Origin: an uncultured Eubacteriales bacterium
Lineage (GTDB): Bacteria > Bacillota > Clostridia > Oscillospirales > Oscillospiraceae
Assembly: GCA_900555665.1 (NCBI GenBank)
Contig: USLX01000054.1
Span: 1-12,724 of the forward strand
DNA length: 12,724 nucleotides
Reading direction: 5' to 3'
Shown here: one piece after another, positions 6,745-12,724 of the stretch
Layout of the letters: each line of letters starts with the position of its first letter
Numbering within the stretch: position 1 is the stretch's first letter
Notes under the pieces: model-generated
Database searches by the model: none
What the model saw: the letters and a program-made list of their open reading frames with translations, nothing else
What the model was told of the DNA's origin: nothing
Made by a program: the position numbers and the translations under genes

Positions 6745-7623
6745 ATGGCGAAATTACTGCTTGGTAAAGAAGTTACCGCTGCGATGAACGAAAAGCTTCA
6801 GGCGCGCGTTGCGGCGCTGAAGGAAAAGGGCGTTTCCCCGAAGCTGGCCATCGTCCGCTGCGGCGAGAACCCCTCCGACCTGTCCTATGAAAAGGGCGCA
6901 ACGGCTCGTGCCGAGCTCATCGGCGTGGAGGTCCAGAAGTTCGTTCTGCCCGAGGACGTTTCGAAGGAAGACCTGATCGCGCAGATCGAGGCGATCAACG
7001 CCGATAGCTCCATCCATGGCTGCCTGATGTTCCGTCCGCTTCCCAAGCACCTCAAGGCCGACCAGGACGAGATCTGCAATCATCTGGCCGCTGCGAAGGA
7101 CGTCGACTGCATGACCGACCTCTCGAACGCGGGCGTCTTCACCGGCAAGAAGCTCGGCTTTGCCCCCTGCACGCCGCAGGCCTGCATGGAAATTCTCGAT
7201 TACTACGGCATCGACTGCAAGGGCAAGAACGCCGTCGTCATCGGCCGCTCGCTCGTCGTCGGCAAGCCCGCCGCGATGATGCTCATGGCCAAAAACGCGA
7301 CCGTCACCGTCTGCCACACCAAGACCGTGGACGTGGCCGGTATCGCGCGCAAGGCGGACATTCTCGTCTCCGCAGCGGGCGTTCTCAATAGCCTCACAAA
7401 GGACTATGTCTCGGAAAACCAGATCGTCATCGACGTCTCCATCAACTGGGACCCCGAGAAGGTCAATGCCAAGGGAGGAAAGGGCGCCATTGCGGGCGAC
7501 GCGGTCTTCTCCGAGGTCGAACCGATCGTCGGCGCGATCACCCCGGTTCCCGGCGGCGTGGGTTCCGTCACAACGTCCGTTCTGATCGGTCATGTGGTCG
7601 AAGCTGCCGAGCGTACGCTGTAA
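6745..7623 (+). CDS. folD: 5,10-methylene-THF dehydrogenase, probably without cyclohydrolase activity
   Basis: The 292-residue protein has the FolD layout: an N-terminal catalytic half, the Rossmann signature VVIGRSLVVGKPAAMML (164-180), CHTKT (190-194) and the C-terminal ITPVPGGVGSVTTSVL (265-280). It should oxidise or reduce between methylene- and methenyl-THF with NAD(P). The active site is unusual. The conserved Tyr is kept (Tyr48), but the catalytic Lys normally four residues later is Ala52. The conserved Gln of the usual VQLPLP motif is Phe96 within MFRPLP. Asp121 of KDVD is kept. Lys and Gln are needed for the cyclohydrolase step in bifunctional family members, so this enzyme is probably a dehydrogenase only, relying on the adjacent FchA. 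It is last in the fhs-fchA-folD operon. Confidence 0.95.
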   Translation: MAKLLLGKEVTAAMNEKLQARVAALKEKGVSPKLAIVRCGENPSDLSYEKGATARAELIGVEVQKFVLPEDVSKEDLIAQIEAINADSSIHGCLMFRPLPKHLKADQDEICNHLAAAKDVDCMTDLSNAGVFTGKKLGFAPCTPQACMEILDYYGIDCKGKNAVVIGRSLVVGKPAAMMLMAKNATVTVCHTKTVDVAGIARKADILVSAAGVLNSLTKDYVSENQIVIDVSINWDPEKVNAKGGKGAIAGDAVFSEVEPIVGAITPVPGGVGSVTTSVLIGHVVEAAERTL

Positions 7624-7639
7624 GATCAAGATAGCGTTT

Positions 7640-7668
7640 CTGCCGCCGGACGTCTTTTCCGGCGGCAG
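7640..7668 (+). terminator. Hairpin after folD, terminator-like
   Basis: CTGCCGCCGGA (7640-7650) pairs with TCCGGCGGCAG (7658-7668) over 11 bp with a 7-nt loop. The following TATTTCTC is only a weak T-tract. It probably ends most transcription from the folate operon, with some readthrough into the DUF1576 gene, which has no clear promoter of its own. Confidence 0.65.
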
Positions 7669-7695
7669 TATTTCTCAAAGAGAGGGAATGATTGC

Positions 7696-9033
7696 ATGAA
7701 AGAAAAGTTTAAGCTGCCGGAGCAGGCGATCCGCCTCTGGTTCTGGCTGTTTGCCGCACTGTGCCTGATTGCGGCAGTGCTCATGCCGGACCATGGGCAG
7801 ATGGTCGAGGGAATGCTGCGGCTTTGCACGCTGCCGTATCAGTCGGCCAACAGCTATTTTGACGCGTCGGGCGGCGGCTTTGCCGGGACGTTCCTGAACA
7901 CGGCAGTTGTCTGCGCCATCTGTGCAGCCATTTATTCGCTTCCCGGCAGCAAGCCGGACGGCGTTTCGGTGCTGGCGTATTTCTTGACGGCGGGCTTCTG
8001 CTTCTGGGGCATTACGGTGCTGAACATCTGGTTCTGCTTTGCGGGCGTGCTGCTGGCCTGCCTTGTGCGGAAGGTGAACCCCTGCACGCAGGGAAACGTT
8101 TTCCTGTTTTCCACCGGCATTGCGCCCTTGATGACGGACCTTCTCGTCCGCTATCCGGGCGCGGAGGCGCATGGCGTGACGTTTTTCGGCGCGGCTTTGA
8201 CGCTCACGGTCTGCTTTGCCATTGGCCTTGTTTTGCCGGCAGGGCTGACGCACAGCCCGAAGGTACACAAGGGGTATGACCTCTACTCCGCTGCGGTTCC
8301 GATGGGACTTCTGGCCTTTTTCCTGCGCGCGGTGCTCTATCGGGTGCTGGGCGGAACGCTTCCGGACGGCGCAGGTGTCGGCGCGGGCGACGGGAACTGG
8401 ACGGTCGCGAACCTGTTCTGCTTTGCGGCCTTCGCGCTGGCGCTGGTGCTGGGACTGCTGCTCGGCGGCAGCTTCAAGCAGTACGGCGCGCTTTTGAAGG
8501 ATACGGGCGTTGGCGCGGATTACGGCACAAAATACGGCGCGGGCACGGCGATTCTGAACTTTGCCGTCTACGGCCTTTTTATTGTGCTGTACTATAATCT
8601 GATTGGTGCAAAATGGAACGCGGCGACGCTTGGGTGCGTGCTGTGCATGGTCTGCTGCTGCTTCAAGGGAAGCCATCCGGCAAACGTCTGGCCAATCATG
8701 GTCGGCTATGTCGCGGCGTCGTTTTTGACGAAGGCGCTCTGCGGGGCGCTCGGGACGGACTTTACGACCGCCATCAACGCGCAGGCGATCGTCATCGGTC
8801 TGTGCTTTGCAAACGGCCTGAGCCCGGTCGCGGGAAATTACGGCTGGCTTGCCGGGATCGTGTTTGCCATGCTCCACTACGGCCTTGTCACAAGCGTACC
8901 GTTCACCCACGGCGGGTTCCTGCTGTATAACGGCGGCTTTACGGCAGGCCTGATCTGCACGCTGTTCATCCCTGTGATGGAAGTCTTTTTCCGCACAAAG
9001 CAGGAAAAAAGCGAGTTGAAGGCCCAGAAGTAA
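7696..9033 (+). CDS. DUF1576 polytopic membrane protein
   Basis: A 445-residue integral membrane protein with roughly 12 hydrophobic segments spread from residue 13 to about 432 and a short charged cytoplasmic tail (KQEKSELKAQK). It matches DUF1576 as I recall it, notably by KGSHPANVWPIMVGY, then GLSPVAGNYGWLAGIVFAML, then PFTHGGFLLYNGGFTAGL near the C-terminus. Conserved His, Asn and Gly residues inside membrane segments suggest a transporter or channel, but substrate and mechanism are unknown. A GAGAGGG site precedes the ATG. It lies 72 nt after folD beyond a hairpin and 37 nt before the zinc-ribbon gene, so those two genes are probably cotranscribed. No functional link to folate can be shown. 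Confidence 0.8.
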   Translation: MKEKFKLPEQAIRLWFWLFAALCLIAAVLMPDHGQMVEGMLRLCTLPYQSANSYFDASGGGFAGTFLNTAVVCAICAAIYSLPGSKPDGVSVLAYFLTAGFCFWGITVLNIWFCFAGVLLACLVRKVNPCTQGNVFLFSTGIAPLMTDLLVRYPGAEAHGVTFFGAALTLTVCFAIGLVLPAGLTHSPKVHKGYDLYSAAVPMGLLAFFLRAVLYRVLGGTLPDGAGVGAGDGNWTVANLFCFAAFALALVLGLLLGGSFKQYGALLKDTGVGADYGTKYGAGTAILNFAVYGLFIVLYYNLIGAKWNAATLGCVLCMVCCCFKGSHPANVWPIMVGYVAASFLTKALCGALGTDFTTAINAQAIVIGLCFANGLSPVAGNYGWLAGIVFAMLHYGLVTSVPFTHGGFLLYNGGFTAGLICTLFIPVMEVFFRTKQEKSELKAQK

Positions 9034-9070
9034 CCGGGAGAAAGCAGGCATTACAAAAGGAGGCTGTCCC

Positions 9071-9409
9071 ATGCACTACTGCGATAATTGTCATCTGGTC
9101 TGCGAAGGGCCAGTGTGCCCCTATTGCGGCAAAGCGCACCTGCGCGCGCCGGAAAACAGCGACTACTGCTATCTTGCGACGATGGTCTCCCCATGGGGTG
9201 AGGCAATGCAGGAGCTTTTGACGGACGCGCGGATCCCGTGCCTCACCCGGCAGGCCAGAAGCGTTCTGTATTCTGTGGCGTTTGGTCAGACGCACGCGGA
9301 GCTCGAGCTTTTTGTGCCGTTTGCGCATCTCGAGCAGGCGGCGAGCTTGCAAAAAAGCCTTCTGACAAGCGAACTGACCGAGCAGGACACCCCGGAAAAC
9401 CCCCAATAA
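9071..9409 (+). CDS. Small zinc-ribbon protein with a DUF2007-like C-terminal part
   Basis: A 112-residue soluble protein. Cys4-x2-Cys7 and Cys16-x2-Cys19 form a zinc-ribbon knuckle pair, with an extra Cys11 between them. Residues ~35-95 (LATMVSPWGEAMQELLTDA, then ELELFVPFAHLEQAASLQ) resemble the DUF2007 small-domain pattern of a G-E-A helix and a V-P-x-x-x-x-x-x-A helix; this match is tentative. AAAGGAGG lies 7 nt before the ATG and the gene follows DUF1576 by 37 nt, so it is probably the second gene of that unit. Function unknown; a regulatory or adaptor role for the membrane protein is a guess. Confidence 0.75.
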   Translation: MHYCDNCHLVCEGPVCPYCGKAHLRAPENSDYCYLATMVSPWGEAMQELLTDARIPCLTRQARSVLYSVAFGQTHAELELFVPFAHLEQAASLQKSLLTSELTEQDTPENPQ

Positions 9410-9414
9410 CAGCC

Positions 9415-9453
9415 ATCGCGCCGCAGCCCGGACATGGACTGCGGCGCGATTTT
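9415..9453 (+). terminator. Intrinsic terminator after the zinc-ribbon gene
   Basis: ATCGCGCCGCAG (9415-9426) pairs with CTGCGGCGCGAT (9439-9450) over 12 bp with a 12-nt loop. TTTC follows, with the stem's own T giving four T in a row. It lies between convergent genes and would stop plus-strand transcription before it runs into cysK. On the minus strand no T-run follows the stem. Confidence 0.8.
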
Positions 9454-9497
9454 CAGTTAGGAGGATAAAAAAATTGCTTTGGAAAAAGGTTTGCGGC

Positions 9498-10430
9498 TCA
9501 GTCGGCGAAGAGAGGCGTGGAGAGATAGCGGTCGCCGGTGTCGGGCAGCAGAACGACGATGGTTTTGCCCGCATTTTCCGGACGCTTGGCAAGCTCGATG
9601 GCGGCCCAGATGGCAGCGCCGGAGGAAATGCCGACGAGAACGCCCTCGCGGTGGCCAAACTCCTTGCCGGTCTTGAACGCGTCGTCGTTGTCGACGGCGA
9701 TGATCTCGTCGTAGACCTTCGTATCGAGCACCTCGGGGACAAAGCCCGCGCCGATGCCCTGGATCTTGTGAGGCCCTGCCACGCCTGTGGACAGAACCGC
9801 CGATGTCTTGGGCTCCACGGCCACGACCTTCACGTTCGGATTCTTGGATTTCAGGAATTTTCCCGTGCCGGTAATGGTACCGCCGGTGCCGACGCCTGCG
9901 ACGAAAATATCGACCTTGCCGTCAGTGTCGGCCCAGATCTCGGGGCCGGTCGTCTCAAAATGCGCCTTGGGGTTCGCGGGGTTCACAAACTGGCCGGGGA
10001 CAAAGCTGTTCGGAATTTCCTTTGCAAGCTCGTCTGCCTTCGCGATCGCGCCCTTCATGCCCTTTGCGCCCTCGGTAAGCACCAGCTCCGCGCCGTAGGC
10101 CTTCATCAGCTGGCGGCGCTCGACGGACATGGTCTCGGGCATGACGATAATAATGCGGTATCCGCGCGCGGCAGCGACGGAGGCAAGACCGATGCCCGTG
10201 TTGCCGGAGGTCGGCTCAATGATGACCGAGCCCTTCTTCAGAAGGCCCCTCTGCTCTGCGTCGTCAATCATCGCCTTGGCGATGCGGTCTTTGACCGAGC
10301 CCGCGGGATTGAGGTATTCAAGCTTGGCGAGGATGGCGGCCTTGAGACCATAGGCCTCTTCCAGATGTGTGAGCTCCAGCAGAGGGGTGTTGCCAATGAG
10401 CTGATCGGCGGAAGTATAAATGTTCGACAT
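9498..10430 (-). CDS. cysK: Cysteine synthase A (O-acetylserine sulfhydrylase), PLP-dependent
   Basis: This enzyme makes cysteine from O-acetylserine and sulfide in the cytoplasm. Seen: the PLP lysine Lys47 in [10 protein letters not shown], the substrate loop PTSGNTG (73-79), the phosphate-binding GTGGT (181-185), the GIGAGF segment (225-230) and the PLP-ring serine region GISSGAA (268-273). At 310 residues it has the normal CysK length, with no added domains. AAGGAG on the minus strand (complement of CTCCTT, 10440-10445) precedes the ATG by 9 nt. The gene is monocistronic and convergent with the zinc-ribbon gene. It has a consensus promoter and a palindromic operator about 150 nt upstream, so repression by a cysteine or Fe-S responsive Rrf2-type regulator is plausible. 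cysM-type activity cannot be excluded from sequence alone. Confidence 0.96.
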   Translation of the reverse strand: MSNIYTSADQLIGNTPLLELTHLEEAYGLKAAILAKLEYLNPAGSVKDRIAKAMIDDAEQRGLLKKGSVIIEPTSGNTGIGLASVAAARGYRIIIVMPETMSVERRQLMKAYGAELVLTEGAKGMKGAIAKADELAKEIPNSFVPGQFVNPANPKAHFETTGPEIWADTDGKVDIFVAGVGTGGTITGTGKFLKSKNPNVKVVAVEPKTSAVLSTGVAGPHKIQGIGAGFVPEVLDTKVYDEIIAVDNDDAFKTGKEFGHREGVLVGISSGAAIWAAIELAKRPENAGKTIVVLLPDTGDRYLSTPLFAD

Positions 10431-10566
10431 ATCAAAAATCTCCTTTAAGACAAATATTCAAATTTCAGATTGTTTTTTTCGGAACCTTCGTTTCCAGCCA
10501 GCGGCGACATCGCGCGTACTGGGCGGCGGGGAAAAGAAGCTTTGTCATGCAGCATCCCGGCCTTCT

Positions 10567-10600
10567 GGTATTTATACCACCTACTTGGTAGGTTGGTATA
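10567..10600. promoter_or_regulatory. Palindromic operator at the cysK transcription start
   Basis: ACCTAC (10579-10584) and GTAGGT (10588-10593) flank TTG as a perfect inverted repeat. ATACC (10574-10578) and GGTAT (10595-10599) extend it outward, offset by one base. A third half-site GGTAT (10567-10571) forms a second palindrome, GGTATTTATACC, with the left arm. It lies immediately downstream of the cysK -10 box and covers the predicted start near 10594, the classic place for a repressor. The shape recalls Rrf2-family sites (CymR/IscR-like); the regulator is not in the window. Confidence 0.7.
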
Positions 10601-10629
10601 GTTATAGCACGGCGCGCGCCATCTGTCAA
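10601..10629 (-). promoter_or_regulatory. cysK promoter
   Basis: On the minus strand: a perfect TTGACA (complement of TGTCAA, 10624-10629), a 17-nt spacer, and TATAAC (complement of GTTATA, 10601-10606). The predicted start is near 10594, leaving a ~160-nt leader before cysK in which I see no recognised riboswitch or T-box. Confidence 0.8.
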
Positions 10630-10683
10630 GCAAATTCTGAAATTTTTTCCTGCCTTCTATTTGGGGGCCTGGCCGCCGGGCGC

Positions 10684-10722
10684 AAAAAAGTACCCGCCTT
10701 GCGAGAAATATCGCAGAGCGGG
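10684..10722 (-). terminator. Intrinsic terminator for the MocR-type gene transcript (minus strand)
   Basis: CCCGC (10693-10697)/GCGGG (10718-10722) and TGCGA (10700-10704)/TCGCA (10711-10715) form one stem with a small internal loop. Read on the minus strand it is followed by TAC and six T (complement of 10684-10689). It would end transcripts coming from the regulator gene through the repeats, just before the cysK promoter. TTTTT at 10731-10735 gives it weaker potential on the plus strand. Confidence 0.75.
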
Positions 10723-10756
10723 CGCTTGCATTTTTGCACAATGTATCAAAAAAGTT

Positions 10757-10995
10757 CGTAGGGACGGACGCCTCTGTCCGCCCGCAGAAAATCCGGTTTT
10801 TTCGAAAATCTACGGAGAATTCGTAACTTCCAAAAGGCGGAAAGCCGCGTCCGCCCCTACGGTTCTTTTGAAGTTTTCCGGGAGGTTCGTAGGGGTCGAT
10901 GCCCACATCGACCCGGCAGAATGCACCTGTTTTTTCGAAAAGCTCCGGCGAATTCGTTGGTGCCCAGTGGGGCGATGTGGGCATCGCCCCCTACG
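10757..10995. mobile_element. Two diverged tandem copies of a ~105-bp MITE-like element
   Basis: Copy A is 10757-10861 and copy B is 10888-10995. Each begins CGTAGGG and ends CCCCTACG, an inverted terminal repeat, with a hairpin near each end. Copy B hairpins: GGGTCGATG (10893-10901)/CATCGACCC (10906-10914), and GGGGCGATG (10969-10977)/CATCGCCCC (10982-10990). Copy A hairpins: CGGAC (10765-10769)/GTCCG (10776-10780), and GGCGGA (10836-10841)/TCCGCC (10850-10855). The middles align: TTTTTTCGAAAA at 10797-10808 and 10930-10941, then GAATTCGT at 10817-10824 and 10950-10957, in the same order and spacing. GTTCGTAGGG precedes both. There is no coding sequence. This could be a non-autonomous transposon (MITE) or a composite REP-type repeat. 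Confidence 0.7.
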
Positions 10996-11039
10996 CAAAT
11001 TTGGGGGATTTTCGTGTATCCCGTAGGTAAGCCTAAAAA

Positions 11040-12437
11040 TCAGCCGGCAGGCTCCGGGGTTAAGCGTTCTGCAAGTGTCCTCATGCTCTTTGCGAACGCG
11101 TCGGGATCGAGGCCTGCGTATTGCACGACGGCGCAGCGTTCTGCATCTACGGGGGCTTCGCGCAGGTAAAACTCCGACAGAAGCGGCGCGGACAGTCCCA
11201 CCTCCCGGAGCTTTTCCGCAAGAACCGCTCCACGCTCTTTCGTGTGGAACGCCAGCAGGAAATGAAGTCCCGCGACGGCCTGCTTTGCCTCGCAGAGCAC
11301 AGCCAGCTCCGGCTGCGAGAGAATGTCCAAAAGTGCCTGGAGTCTTGCCTTATAGTGCTTTCTCATCCGCGAGACGTGCCGCTCAAAGTAGCCGCCGTCT
11401 AAAAACCTTGTCAGCGTCAGCTGCTCAAAAGACGGCACGGCGCAGCTGTAAAAGCCCATCGTCTCCTGCCAGATGGGAAGCAGCGCCTGCGGCAGAATCA
11501 TGTAGCTGATACGAAGCGCAGGCGCGATGGTTTTGGAAAACGTGTTGAGGTAGATGACCTGGCCCCTTGTGTCCAGACTCTGGAGCGTCGGCACAGGCCT
11601 CCCCGAGAAGCGGAACTCCGAGTCGTAGTCGTCCTCAATCAAAAACCGGCCCTCCGCGCGCTCCATCCACGCGAGAAGCTCCTGCCGCCGCGTGATCGGC
11701 ATGACCGTTCCCGTCGGGTACTGATGCGACGGCGAGAGGTGGACGATCTGCGCGCCGCTTTCCTCTAATTCTTCCACGCGCACGCCGCTTTCGTCCATCG
11801 ACACCGGCACAACCTCCGCGCCGCTTTTTTTGTAGACCTGCGCAAGCGTCCGGTGGCACGGGTCCTCGATCGCAAAGCGGCGGCTTCTGCCCAAAAACTG
11901 CACGAGAAGCGCGTAAAAATACTCCGTGCCCGCGCCGATGACGATCTGCTCCGGCTGGACCACAAGCCCCCGCTGCCGCGCAAGCTCGCCCGCAATCGCC
12001 TGCCGCAGGGGAGAAAGGCCGCCGTTTGGGACCGGCTGGAGGAGATACTGACCCTCATCCAGAATGACGCTTCGCATCAGCTTTGCCCACACGGAAAACG
12101 GAAACAGCTCCGCCGCGGCGCTCTGCGCGATTTCCGGCTCCTGCGCCTTTTCCGGCAAACTTGCGGGACGGACAGGCGGCTGCGCCAGAAGCGGCATATG
12201 CGCCACAAAATAGCCCGAGCGCTCGCGCGATGTAAGGTACCCTTCATCCAGCAGCTGCGCGTAGGCCGTCTCAACGGTGATTTTGCTGAGGCTTAAGTGC
12301 TCGGCCAGCGCCCGCTTCGAGGGAAGCTTCTCCCCGCCGGGGAGCCGGCCGGATAAAATGTCCGCGCGGATGGCTTCGTAGAGCTGGGCGTAGAGCGGGG
12401 TCTTGCTGCGCGGGGAAAGCTCGTAGGTTCGGATCAT
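11040..12437 (-). CDS. MocR/PdxR-type GntR regulator with aminotransferase-fold domain
   Basis: The 465-residue protein joins an N-terminal winged-helix GntR domain (about 12-80: LYAQLYEAIRADILSG, LPSKRALAEHLSLS, TVETAYAQLLDEGYL) to a class I aminotransferase-fold domain (about 115-460). PLP-site residues are visible: the Schiff-base lysine Lys302 in NTFSKTIAPALR, Asp270/Tyr271 in EDDYDSEFRF, and SPSHQYPTG (235-243). MocR proteins normally sense PLP or an amino-acid adduct rather than act as enzymes; PdxR-type members control vitamin B6 genes. Length is normal for the family. GGAGG lies 5 nt before the ATG (complement of CCTCC, 12443-12447). The gene is divergent from an ECF S component with overlapping promoters, so control of that transporter and of itself is likely. 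The ligand is not shown by sequence. Confidence 0.93.
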   Translation of the reverse strand: MIRTYELSPRSKTPLYAQLYEAIRADILSGRLPGGEKLPSKRALAEHLSLSKITVETAYAQLLDEGYLTSRERSGYFVAHMPLLAQPPVRPASLPEKAQEPEIAQSAAAELFPFSVWAKLMRSVILDEGQYLLQPVPNGGLSPLRQAIAGELARQRGLVVQPEQIVIGAGTEYFYALLVQFLGRSRRFAIEDPCHRTLAQVYKKSGAEVVPVSMDESGVRVEELEESGAQIVHLSPSHQYPTGTVMPITRRQELLAWMERAEGRFLIEDDYDSEFRFSGRPVPTLQSLDTRGQVIYLNTFSKTIAPALRISYMILPQALLPIWQETMGFYSCAVPSFEQLTLTRFLDGGYFERHVSRMRKHYKARLQALLDILSQPELAVLCEAKQAVAGLHFLLAFHTKERGAVLAEKLREVGLSAPLLSEFYLREAPVDAERCAVVQYAGLDPDAFAKSMRTLAERLTPEPAG

Positions 12438-12475
12438 GGCGGCCTCCGATCTGGCCTTGTAAACCAGAATTATTT

Positions 12476-12495
12476 TGGCAATTTCTAAAATGCCA
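12476..12495. promoter_or_regulatory. 20-bp palindromic operator between the MocR-type gene and the ECF gene
   Basis: TGGCA (12476-12480) and TGCCA (12491-12495) are exact inverted arms; the inner TTT (12482-12484) and AAA (12487-12489) also match, leaving one mismatch pair and a CT centre. It lies just downstream of the regulator's predicted start and covers the -35 area of the ECF promoter, whose own -35 is poor. Binding there could repress the regulator and activate the transporter. That the MocR protein binds it is inference. Confidence 0.6.
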
Positions 12496-12503
12496 GTCTA
12501 TGC

Positions 12504-12533
12504 TATAATAGCTGAACGCAAAGAAAAAGTCAA
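12504..12533. promoter_or_regulatory. Overlapping divergent promoters for the regulator (minus) and ECF gene (plus)
   Basis: Minus strand: TTGACT (complement of AGTCAA, 12528-12533), a 17-nt spacer, TATTAT (complement of ATAATA, 12505-12510), start near 12498. Plus strand: a perfect TATAAT at 12504-12509 with no good -35 (ATTTCT at 12481-12486). The two -10 boxes share five bases, so the polymerases must compete. The plus promoter probably needs an activator. Confidence 0.65.
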
Positions 12534-12549
12534 CGGAGGAGTTCCTAAC

Positions 12550-12724
12550 ATGAAAGAGAGAAAGTTTTCAACCTATCAGATCGTATTTGTCGCGGTCATG
12601 GCGGCGCTCGTCTGCGTCGTGACGTTCTTCCGCTTCCCGCTTCTGGGCTCGAAGGTGCACTTCGCAAACGCCATGTGCCTGCTCTCCGGCATGCTCTTTG
12701 GCCCGATGCTGGGCGGTCTTGCGG
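12550..12724 (+). CDS. ECF-type vitamin transporter S component, N-terminal part (cut by window end)
   Basis: 58 codons are visible before the window ends. After a short basic start (MKERKFSTYQ) comes a membrane segment (IVFVAVMAALVCVVTFF), then FANAMCLLSGMLFGPMLGGL, a pattern typical of substrate-binding S components of energy-coupling factor importers. These small membrane proteins bind a vitamin and work with a shared EcfT/EcfA module, not in the window. GGAGGAG (12535-12541) is 8 nt before the ATG. The specific vitamin cannot be read from this fragment. The divergent MocR/PdxR-type neighbour makes a vitamin B6 compound the best guess. Confidence 0.8.
   Translation, partial: MKERKFSTYQIVFVAVMAALVCVVTFFRFPLLGSKVHFANAMCLLSGMLFGPMLGGLA

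Noticed and set aside
7675..9072. Open frame (465 codons) on the minus strand opposite the DUF1576 gene
   Set aside because: The translation is rich in Arg, Gln and Ala with no domain pattern. The plus-strand protein has coherent membrane segments and a family match.
9474..10448. Plus-strand open frame with TTG start preceded by AGGAGG (9459-9464), opposite cysK
   Set aside because: The Shine-Dalgarno-like site and spacing are tempting, but the frame is antisense to a complete, well-conserved CysK and its translation has no recognisable features.
10431..10594. T-box or SAM riboswitch in the cysK leader
   Set aside because: No T-box GGUGG/specifier pattern or S-box core was seen on the minus strand, and the palindromic DNA operator offers a simpler control.
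10757..10995. CRISPR-like array
   Set aside because: Only two copies, each ~105 bp with inverted ends and diverged sequence. There are no short identical repeats with regular unique spacers and no cas genes.
10445..11026. Small open frames on both strands in the cysK-regulator gap
   Set aside because: They lie within the repeat elements, terminator and cysK promoter, and their translations are repeat-derived without start-site support.

Overview
The window is GC-rich, with strong AGGAGG-type ribosome binding sites, short intergenic spaces and intrinsic terminators. Its gene content suggests a strict anaerobe of the Clostridia, most likely an Oscillospiraceae-type (Clostridium cluster IV) gut bacterium. 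That placement is inference from protein character and gene order; no rRNA or other marker gene is present.

Layout. Bases 2-112 are the 3' end of an unidentified gene. A consensus promoter overlaps its stop codon and drives a likely ~128-nt structured transcript ending at an intrinsic terminator (about 125-252). Next come three tightly spaced genes: a RACo-like ATP-dependent corrinoid activator with an N-terminal [2Fe-2S] domain (390-2321), a DUF3786 protein (2325-2939), and a trigger-factor-like prolyl isomerase lacking the ribosome-binding domain (2954-3913). A strong terminator closes this block. The second block is a folate one-carbon operon: fhs (4214-6022), fchA (6106-6726) and folD (6745-7623). 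It has a consensus promoter and a ~120-nt leader that can form two mutually exclusive hairpins, one hiding the fhs Shine-Dalgarno sequence.

After a hairpin come a DUF1576 membrane protein (7696-9033) and a small zinc-ribbon protein (9071-9409), then a terminator. On the minus strand lie cysK (9498-10430), with a consensus promoter and a striking palindromic operator, and a MocR-type GntR/aminotransferase regulator (11040-12437). The ~610-bp gap between them holds a minus-strand terminator and two diverged tandem copies of a ~105-bp MITE-like element with CGTAGGG/CCCTACG ends. The regulator is divergent from the start of an ECF-transporter S component (12550 to the window end), and the two promoters overlap at one palindrome.

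How the genes fit together. Fhs, FchA and FolD interconvert formate, 10-formyl-, methenyl- and methylene-tetrahydrofolate. FolD lacks the lysine and glutamine needed for cyclohydrolase activity, so FchA probably supplies that step. The RACo-like activator suggests a corrinoid methyl-transfer system that exchanges methyl groups with this folate pool, but its corrinoid partner and methyltransferase are not in the window. The MocR/ECF pair looks like vitamin (possibly B6) uptake control. The most interesting items are the candidate ncRNA, the fhs leader switch, the FolD active-site changes, the eukaryote-like Fhs and the tandem MITE-like repeat.
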